Below, piece after piece: positions 6,193 to 11,994 of a stretch of DNA of 11,994 bases (positions are counted from its first letter, which is position 1; the number at the start of each line of letters is the position of its first letter). Under the pieces are notes generated by a model. That model saw nothing but the letters and a program-made list of their open reading frames with translations. It was not told where the DNA came from and did not search any database. Source of the DNA: Deltaproteobacteria bacterium (GTDB lineage Bacteria > Desulfobacterota > Desulfobacteria > Desulfobacterales > UBA11574); NCBI GenBank assembly GCA_019313025.1, contig JAFDCA010000166.1, positions 1 to 11,994 of the forward strand. Direction: 5' to 3'. The position numbers and the translations under genes are program-made.

Positions 6193-7194
6193 CTATAGGT
6201 TAATCCTGATTTCTTCTTTTAACATGCAGCAGGCAATTTTATATCTGCACGTCCCGTCGGGGTTGTAACTCAGGTTATCTGGCTGAATAAGTTTGTTCAT
6301 CACGCATCCTTCAGGAATGTTAAGGGCAAAAAAATCGGTTTCGTTAATCTTCGGGGTCTTCGCTAGTGCGTTATCTTTGAAGACCAGGCCATGCAGCTGA
6401 TAGTCCTCACACAGCGGGCAGCGGTAAACTCTGCCGTTGGGGAATATAAAATAGTTGTCCGCTACCAGACCGGCGCATTCGAACGGTTCTTCAAGGGACA
6501 AAAATACTTTCGGGTAGGAAACAACAATACCGAGACGGGCGATTTTTTGGGCCGCTTGAGGAATAATTTTTAGCCAATCCTTTCGAGAAACCTGTAGTTT
6601 ATCCTGTTTATATTCAGCGGCTTTTCCTCTAATTCCAATAACTTGTATAAAAAAACGGTCAACCTTTAAATCTTTCAAAAGCGGTATGATTTTGTCAAGT
6701 TCATGTAAATTTATCGTGCTTACGGTGTAGATCAGGCTAGTACTAAAACCTTTTAAAATTGCATCTTTGATGCCTTGGATACAGGTATCAAATGATCCTT
6801 TTCCCCGAATCATATCGTTTGTTTTTCGGGTGGCGCCATCCAGACTGAAACTGAAAAAATCGACAACATCGGGGCTGACTTCAGAAAGAATGTTATGAAA
6901 CAGATATCCATTGGTGTCAATGGTGACGGAACTGTATCCGATGGACTTGGCTTTGTTAACGGCTCCGGGAAGATCCGAATGAAGGGTGGGTTCTCCACCC
7001 AAAAAGATGACATTTGCTTCTTTGTTTTTTGATACAAATACTTTGAGCCAGGCGTTAATCGTCTCCAAAGGAAGGGTGTTTTTTCCGTGCTGTTTTTTGT
7101 TGATATAACAATGTCTACACCTGAGGTTACATTGGGTCAGGATGTGAAAGAAAACATTGGTGGCATTTTTGGAAAAGGCGACGGTATTCTTCAT
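6193..7194 (-). CDS. Radical SAM protein with cysteine-rich SPASM-like C-terminus
   Basis: A 333-residue S-adenosylmethionine radical enzyme of unknown substrate. The cluster-binding motif is C22-x3-C26-x2-C29 in TQCNLRCRHCYIN. Next come the SAM-binding GGEPT (66-70), the strand TIDTNGY, and FSFSLDGATRKTNDMIRG typical of the SPASM-type subfamily. The C-terminal third has seven cysteines (240, 259, 262, 297, 316, 322, 323) around FPNGRVYRCPLC and CRYKIACC, suitable for one or two auxiliary iron-sulfur clusters. Relatives act in peptide maturation, heme variants and cofactor assembly. No precursor peptide gene is adjacent, so none of these roles can be assigned. It starts 46 bases after the purF stop and is probably co-transcribed with it. 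Its Shine-Dalgarno sequence is weak (AAAGAG, about 14 bases before the ATG) and lies directly after the 3' arm of an intercistronic hairpin. Confidence 0.88.
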   Translation of the reverse strand: MKNTVAFSKNATNVFFHILTQCNLRCRHCYINKKQHGKNTLPLETINAWLKVFVSKNKEANVIFLGGEPTLHSDLPGAVNKAKSIGYSSVTIDTNGYLFHNILSEVSPDVVDFFSFSLDGATRKTNDMIRGKGSFDTCIQGIKDAILKGFSTSLIYTVSTINLHELDKIIPLLKDLKVDRFFIQVIGIRGKAAEYKQDKLQVSRKDWLKIIPQAAQKIARLGIVVSYPKVFLSLEEPFECAGLVADNYFIFPNGRVYRCPLCEDYQLHGLVFKDNALAKTPKINETDFFALNIPEGCVMNKLIQPDNLSYNPDGTCRYKIACCMLKEEIRINL

Positions 7195-7213
7195 GTTTTG
7201 GTGCGTATCTCTT

Positions 7214-7255
7214 TGTCTAGAAGATATGAAAAATGAGGGGTTAGTGTTCTAGACA
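7214..7255 (-). promoter_or_regulatory. Intercistronic hairpin spanning the purF stop codon
   Basis: Perfect 9-bp arms, TGTCTAGAA (7214-7222) and TTCTAGACA (7247-7255), enclose a 24-base loop containing the purF stop (7243-7241). No T-run follows in the direction of transcription, so it is not a simple terminator. Its 3' arm abuts the weak AAAGAG ribosome-binding sequence of the radical SAM gene. It may stabilise the purF mRNA end, be a processing site, or tune translation of the downstream gene. Confidence 0.45.
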
Positions 7256-8647
7256 GTGCTTGGAAAGGTCCTCGTCAAAACTGACCGGATAACAGCCGTC
7301 AAAACATGCTTTGCAAAAGTTGTTTTCCGGATGCTCAATACCAGTTGACCTCAAAAGCCCCTCAAGACTGAGGTAATTCAGCGAGTCCAGACCGAGAAAA
7401 TCTTTTAATTTTTCAATAGACATATTGGCTGCAATCAGTTCCCCCCTTGTGGAAAAATCGATTCCGTAATGACATGGAAAGCGGTGAGGGGGACCACTTA
7501 CACGTAAATGGATTCGGTTTACACCGAGTCCGCGAAGCGCTTTGACTCTGGTTTTAACCGTAGTACCCCTGATGATCGAGTCTTCGATGATGACAATATT
7601 TTTTCCTTCAAGAAGTTTTTTAACAGGATTTAACTTCACCCGAACACCAAAATCACGCATACTCTGGGTGGGTTGGATAAAAGTTCTCCCTACATAGTGA
7701 TTTCGGATCATGGCCATCTCAAAAGGAATTCCAGAGGCTTCCGAATAGCCCAAGGCTGCATACGTCCCGGAATCGGGAAAGGGCATGACCAGATCAGCTT
7801 CCACCGGGGCCTCTTGGGCAAGCCGACGCCCGTGAGCCTTTCGAGTTAAATACACATTATGACCATAAATGGTGCTGTCCGGTCTTGCAAAATAGATGAA
7901 TTCAAAGATGCAAAACGCGCTCCTTTCAAACGTCGAGGTTTTGATGCTCCGAATGCCGTCCTCATTGATAATCACGATTTCCCCGGGATCAAGTTCACGG
8001 ATGAATTCAGCCTGGACCAAATCCAGTGCACATGTTTCCGAGGCCAGAACATAATGACCATTGAGTTTGCCCAAGCATAAGGGCCGGAAACCAAAAGGAT
8101 CCTTTATGCCAATAACTTCTCCTTTACTGGACAGCATCACAAAAGAAAACGCCCCTTTGAGTCGTGATACTGTTTCTACCAGAGCGCCCTCGAATCCCAA
8201 TTTCAAGCTTTTAACAAAAAAATGGAGAAAAATTTCGCTATCCATAGTGGTCTGGAAAATGGAACCCGTTTCCTCGAGTTCTCTTTTCAGATGGTGCGCA
8301 TTGACAAGATTTCCGTTGTGGGCGATTGCATAAGCCTTCTTTTTATGATGGACAACAAACGGCTGGGCATTGCTTAGAATCGAGCTTCCTGTCGTGGAAT
8401 AGCGTACATGTCCGATGGCGCTTTCTCCGTCCAAATGCTCCAAGTGGGTTACGTCAAAAACATCAGGGACAAGGCCCATCCCTCTGTGATCGACAATATT
8501 GTGGTCTCGGAAAACAGCAATTCCGGCACTCTCCTGCCCTCGGTGTTGAAGCGCATACAACCCAAAGTAGGTCAGCCTTGCGGCTTCAGGATGGCCGTAA
8601 ATACCGAAAAGGCCACAGGCTTCACGGGGTTTTTCTAAATAATCCAT
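7241..8647 (-). CDS. purF: Amidophosphoribosyltransferase (PurF), iron-sulfur type
   Basis: Catalyses the committed step of purine synthesis: PRPP plus glutamine to 5-phosphoribosylamine, glutamate and pyrophosphate. It is a cytosolic enzyme of 468 residues, the usual length. A ten-residue propeptide (MDYLEKPREA) precedes the nucleophile Cys11 of the Ntn glutaminase domain. That domain continues with LQHRGQESAGI, IGHVRYSTTG and IAHNGNLVNA. The phosphoribosyltransferase domain has the PRPP loop IVIIEDSIIRGTT (351-363). Cys246, Cys392, Cys445 and Cys448 fall where the Bacillus subtilis-type enzyme binds its [4Fe-4S] cluster, so this is the oxygen-sensitive, propeptide-processed class rather than the cluster-free E. 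coli class. AAGGAG lies four bases before the ATG, slightly close. It starts 45 bases after carB ends, in the same direction, consistent with a nucleotide-synthesis operon. Feedback inhibition by AMP/GMP is known for the family. Confidence 0.98.
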   Translation of the reverse strand: MDYLEKPREACGLFGIYGHPEAARLTYFGLYALQHRGQESAGIAVFRDHNIVDHRGMGLVPDVFDVTHLEHLDGESAIGHVRYSTTGSSILSNAQPFVVHHKKKAYAIAHNGNLVNAHHLKRELEETGSIFQTTMDSEIFLHFFVKSLKLGFEGALVETVSRLKGAFSFVMLSSKGEVIGIKDPFGFRPLCLGKLNGHYVLASETCALDLVQAEFIRELDPGEIVIINEDGIRSIKTSTFERSAFCIFEFIYFARPDSTIYGHNVYLTRKAHGRRLAQEAPVEADLVMPFPDSGTYAALGYSEASGIPFEMAMIRNHYVGRTFIQPTQSMRDFGVRVKLNPVKKLLEGKNIVIIEDSIIRGTTVKTRVKALRGLGVNRIHLRVSGPPHRFPCHYGIDFSTRGELIAANMSIEKLKDFLGLDSLNYLSLEGLLRSTGIEHPENNFCKACFDGCYPVSFDEDLSKHCLEH

Positions 8648-8692
8648 AGGGCTCCTTGATGAATTAAATTAAACTTTTATTTCTAATCTTAT

Positions 8693-11600
8693 TCAGAATA
8701 TACGATTATATTCCTGTATGGTTTTTACTGAAAGATGTTTTTTCTTAAGCGCTTCAATTCCTTTGCACATGGCCATGGCACCGGCAATGGTCGTCGTATA
8801 TGGAATATTGAATTTTATGGCCGCACGTCTGATGACATACCCGTCCCGCTTGGTATCACCGCCTGAGGGTGTATTAATTATCAGCTGTATTTCTTTGTTC
8901 ATTATGGCATCCACCACATGGGGGCGGCCAATGGAAACCTTATTGACCAATTTGTTCGCGATGCCCTGATGATTTAAAAACGATGAGGTTCCCCGGGTTG
9001 CCATGATCGTAAAACCCATATCATTAAATTGAGATGCTACAGGAAGAATTGCTTTCTTGTCGTTGTCTTTTACACTGATAAAAATGGTTCCTTTGTCAGG
9101 CAAAAACTGACCTGCGCCGAATTGAGACTTTGCATATGCAGAACCGAAATCCGAATCGATACCCATGACTTCTCCGGTGGATTTCATCTCTGGTCCGAGA
9201 AGGGTATCCACATCCGGGAACCGGCTAAACGGCAAAACAGCTTCCTTGACAGAAATATGGGATGGAATTCTTTCATTGACGATCCCCAGATCTTTCAATG
9301 TGTTGCCAAGCATTACCTTTGTTGCGATTTTGGCTAGAGGAATGCCGGTCGCTTTACTCACAAAAGGGATAGTTCTAGATGCTCTGGGATTCACTTCAAG
9401 CACAAAAAGGCGGTTGTTTTTTATGGCATATTGAACATTCATTAAACCCACAACATTAAGTTCCAATGCCATGGCTTTTGTAGCGCTGATAATTTCGTCG
9501 AGCATAGAGGAAGGAATGGTGTAAGGGGGCAGGACACATGCGGAATCTCCCGAATGGATTCCAGCCTCTTCAATGTGTTCCATGATTCCACCGATGACGG
9601 TCATCTTTCCATCTGAAACAGCATCCACATCAACTTCAATGGCATCCTCTAAGAATTTATCGATGAGCACGGGATGGCCGGAAGATTCCAAAATGGCGAG
9701 TCTTGTGAAGTTTTCAAGCTCCCGACGATCATAAACAATTTTCATGGCCCGACCCCCCAATACATAGGATGGTCGAACAACGACAGGGTAACCGATTTTT
9801 TCTGCAACCGCCGCCGCTTCTTCTATAGTCAATGCGGTGCCGTTATCCGGCTGAACAAGCCCCAACTTTTTTAAAAGTGCCTGAAACTCTTGTCTGTCTT
9901 CCGCTCGGTTGATACTCTCAGGTTGGGTACCCAATATGGGGACTCCGGCCTCATGAAGAGACTCTGAAAGATTGAGGGGTGTCTGACCTCCGAATTGAAC
10001 GATGACGCCCATTGGTTTTTCGGTTTCCACAATGTGGAGCACGTCTTCTTTGGTGAGCGGCTCAAAATAAAGTTTATCGGAAGTGTCATAATCCGTGCTG
10101 ACGGTTTCCGGGTTGCTGTTGACCATGATGCTTTCAACGCCTTCTTCACGAAGTGCAAAAGAGGCATGGACACAGCAGTAATCGAACTCGATCCCCTGAC
10201 CGATCCGGTTGGGACCGCCACCCAAGATCATCACCTTTTTTCGATCAGAGATCCTGGCTTCATTTTCCATTTCATAGGTGGAGTAGTAATAGGGTGTTGC
10301 CGCCTTGAATTCCGCAGCGCATGTATCCACGAGCTTGTAAACCGGACGTATGTCAAAAGTTTTTCGGGTTTGTTCTATGGCTTCCTCGGTGGAGCCGGTT
10401 AAATGGGCAAGCTGAACATCTGAAAACCCCCAGGATTTTGCTTTTTTTAAAAGTGTTTCAGGCAAATCGATTTCGGCGGACTTAAGGTGATGTTCCAGTT
10501 CTACAATCTGTTTGATTTGATGCAAAAACCACGGGTCGATGCCGGTCAATTCATAAATGTATTGAATGGACATTCCCTTAAGTAAGGCATAGCGTAAATA
10601 AAAAATTCGCTGGGAATTTGGTGTTGCCAGTTTCTGCTCAATTTCGGGTAGCGATAAGGTTTTTGTTTTATCGTTCTTTGGATCGAGAAGGTCCTTTCCA
10701 TCAGAACCCAGCCCAAAACGTCCGATCTCAAGAGATCTCAAACCCTTTTGCAGCGACTCTTTAAATGTTCGGCCAATGGCCATGGTTTCACCTACGGATT
10801 TCATGGCCGTCGTTAGATAATCCTGTGTTTCCGGGAATTTTTCAAATGTCCAGCGTGGTATTTTAACCACACAGTAATCGAGTGTCGGTTCAAAGGATGC
10901 AAAGGTTTCTCCGGTGATATCATTGGGGATTTCGTCCAGCGTATATCCCACAGCCAATTTGGCGGCGATTTTGGCAATGGGAAATCCAGTGGCTTTTGAC
11001 GCTAGGGCAGAGCTGCGAGAAACCCGGGGGTTCATTTCGATGACGATCAATTCTCCGTTTTTGGGATTGACGGCAAACTGAACATTTGAACCGCCGGTAT
11101 CCACGCCAATCTCTCGCATAATAGCGATGGAGGCATCTCGCATGGATTGATATTCCCTGTCCGACAGAGTTTGTGCCGGGGCCACGGTGATGCTGTCACC
11201 GGTATGGATGCCCATAGGGTCCATATTTTCAATGGAACAAATAATAACGACATTGTCATTTTTATCCCGCATGACTTCAAGTTCAAACTCCTTCCAGCCC
11301 AAAACCGATTCTTCAAGCATGACCTGACCGATTAGGCTGGCATCGAGTCCTGCTTTTGCTAATATTTCAAGGTCTTCGGGATTGTACGCAGCACCGCCAC
11401 CGGTGCCGCCCAGAGTAAAGCTAGGGCGGACAATGATCGGGAATCCGATGTCGTCGGCAACGGCCCTGACCTCTTCCAGATGGGTTGCAAAACCGCTTTT
11501 GGGAATGCGGAGGCCGATATTTTTCATGGCGTTTCGGAAAAGTTCCCTGTTTTCAGCTTTTTCAATCGATGCGATAGATGCACCGATCATTTCGACCCCA

Positions 11601-11932
11601 AATTCATCGAGCACACCCATCTTGGCAACTTCAATGGCGGTATTAAGACCGGTTTGGCCACCCAAAGTTGGAAGTAACGCGCAAGGTCGCTCTCTTTCGA
11701 TGATTTTTGCAACCGCCAGTGGAACCACCGGTTCAAGGTAGGTTCGGTGGGCCGTTTCAGGATCGGTCATGATGGTAGCCGGGTTGCTGTTAACCAGTAT
11801 GACCTCGTAGCCTTCTTCTTTCAGCGCCTTGCATGCCTGGGTGCCAGAATAATCAAACTCGCACGCCTGGCTGATAATAATCGGACCTGCGCCGATAATC
11901 AGAATTTTGTGTATGTCCGTTCGTTTGGGCAT
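8693..11932 (-). CDS. carB: Carbamoyl-phosphate synthase large subunit (CarB)
   Basis: Makes carbamoyl phosphate from bicarbonate, two ATP and ammonia delivered by CarA, feeding pyrimidine and arginine synthesis. It is full length at 1079 residues (E. coli 1073). The internal duplication is clear. The first half has [40 protein letters not shown] and [13 protein letters not shown], then [20 protein letters not shown] (carboxyphosphate step). The second has [45 protein letters not shown] and [12 protein letters not shown], then [19 protein letters not shown] (carbamate phosphorylation). An oligomerisation segment lies between them at about 405-555. The last 140 residues form the MGS-like allosteric domain ([29 protein letters not shown]), where UMP and ornithine act in relatives. 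The first-half loop reads IIISQ where E. coli has IVIGQ; otherwise it is canonical. The ATG follows the carA stop by two bases, so translation is probably coupled. The stop is TGA; reading on gives only seven codons. Confidence 0.99.
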   Translation of the reverse strand: MPKRTDIHKILIIGAGPIIISQACEFDYSGTQACKALKEEGYEVILVNSNPATIMTDPETAHRTYLEPVVPLAVAKIIERERPCALLPTLGGQTGLNTAIEVAKMGVLDEFGVEMIGASIASIEKAENRELFRNAMKNIGLRIPKSGFATHLEEVRAVADDIGFPIIVRPSFTLGGTGGGAAYNPEDLEILAKAGLDASLIGQVMLEESVLGWKEFELEVMRDKNDNVVIICSIENMDPMGIHTGDSITVAPAQTLSDREYQSMRDASIAIMREIGVDTGGSNVQFAVNPKNGELIVIEMNPRVSRSSALASKATGFPIAKIAAKLAVGYTLDEIPNDITGETFASFEPTLDYCVVKIPRWTFEKFPETQDYLTTAMKSVGETMAIGRTFKESLQKGLRSLEIGRFGLGSDGKDLLDPKNDKTKTLSLPEIEQKLATPNSQRIFYLRYALLKGMSIQYIYELTGIDPWFLHQIKQIVELEHHLKSAEIDLPETLLKKAKSWGFSDVQLAHLTGSTEEAIEQTRKTFDIRPVYKLVDTCAAEFKAATPYYYSTYEMENEARISDRKKVMILGGGPNRIGQGIEFDYCCVHASFALREEGVESIMVNSNPETVSTDYDTSDKLYFEPLTKEDVLHIVETEKPMGVIVQFGGQTPLNLSESLHEAGVPILGTQPESINRAEDRQEFQALLKKLGLVQPDNGTALTIEEAAAVAEKIGYPVVVRPSYVLGGRAMKIVYDRRELENFTRLAILESSGHPVLIDKFLEDAIEVDVDAVSDGKMTVIGGIMEHIEEAGIHSGDSACVLPPYTIPSSMLDEIISATKAMALELNVVGLMNVQYAIKNNRLFVLEVNPRASRTIPFVSKATGIPLAKIATKVMLGNTLKDLGIVNERIPSHISVKEAVLPFSRFPDVDTLLGPEMKSTGEVMGIDSDFGSAYAKSQFGAGQFLPDKGTIFISVKDNDKKAILPVASQFNDMGFTIMATRGTSSFLNHQGIANKLVNKVSIGRPHVVDAIMNKEIQLIINTPSGGDTKRDGYVIRRAAIKFNIPYTTTIAGAMAMCKGIEALKKKHLSVKTIQEYNRIF

Positions 11933-11934
11933 TC

Positions 11935-11994
11935 TTATTTTTTCTTTTTTTCAATCATAGCCTTGAATTCGTCAAAGAGATATTTTGCATCATG
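11935..11994 (-). CDS. carA: Carbamoyl-phosphate synthase small subunit (CarA), last 19 codons
   Basis: The minus-strand frame entering from the right edge reads [19 protein letters not shown] then TAA. The HDA-x-YLFD-x-F pattern is the usual C-terminus of CarA, the glutaminase subunit, just after its catalytic domain. Its location two bases before carB supports this. The lysine-rich tail is encoded by a run almost entirely of A, which occupies the place where the carB ribosome-binding site should be; no good Shine-Dalgarno sequence is visible there. The rest of the gene lies outside the window. Confidence 0.88.
   Translation of the reverse strand, partial: HDAKYLFDEFKAMIEKKKK

Noticed and set aside
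8693..8695. TGA at the end of carB as another selenocysteine codon
   Set aside because: Read-through gives only seven further codons before TAA. CarB already has its full normal length, and no cysteine is expected there.
9995..10402. Long plus-strand open frame inside carB, and other open frames opposite carB, purF and groEL
   Set aside because: These are antisense shadows of well-conserved genes, with no ribosome-binding sites and no recognisable protein features.

Overview
The window looks like chromosomal DNA from an anaerobic member of the Desulfobacterota (the former Deltaproteobacteria), most likely Desulfobacterales-like. This is inferred from protein flavour, an iron-sulfur PurF, a PilT-type ATPase with an extra N-terminal domain, and above all an apparent selenocysteine (Sec) protein. 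No mobile element, CRISPR array, rRNA or tRNA was found.

Layout. The left edge holds the 3' part of groEL (+), closed by a strong hairpin terminator. A perfect-consensus sigma70 promoter then drives a secreted LysM-domain protein (+). Converging on it, with stop codons 13 bp apart, is a minus-strand gene at 2455-3297. Read conventionally it is two ORFs separated by one in-frame TGA. The TGA sits exactly where the first cysteine of a DsbA-type CPYC active site belongs, and hairpins able to act as a bacterial SECIS lie just after it. I therefore annotate one 280-residue selenoprotein: signal peptide, short propeller-like segment, and DsbA/thioredoxin-fold domain with a U-P-Y-C active site. A 330-bp divergent promoter region with a perfect TTAACA/TGTTAA palindrome separates it from a small exported DUF4124 coiled-coil protein (+).

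Converging on the DUF4124 gene is a PilT/PilU-like type IV pilus ATPase with a GspE/MshE-type N-terminal domain (-). After a 339-bp AT-rich gap comes a minus-strand cluster that reads, in transcription order, carA (only its last 19 codons, at the right edge), carB, purF, and a radical SAM protein with a cysteine-rich C-terminus. Gaps in the cluster are 2, 45 and 46 bp, so it is probably one operon. It supplies carbamoyl phosphate (pyrimidines and arginine) and the committed step of purine synthesis; the radical SAM enzyme is of unknown function.

The most interesting item is the selenoprotein, which standard gene calling would split into two truncated hypothetical proteins. Secondary items are the intercistronic hairpin at the purF/radical SAM junction, the unusual PilT architecture, and operator-like palindromes next to promoters.
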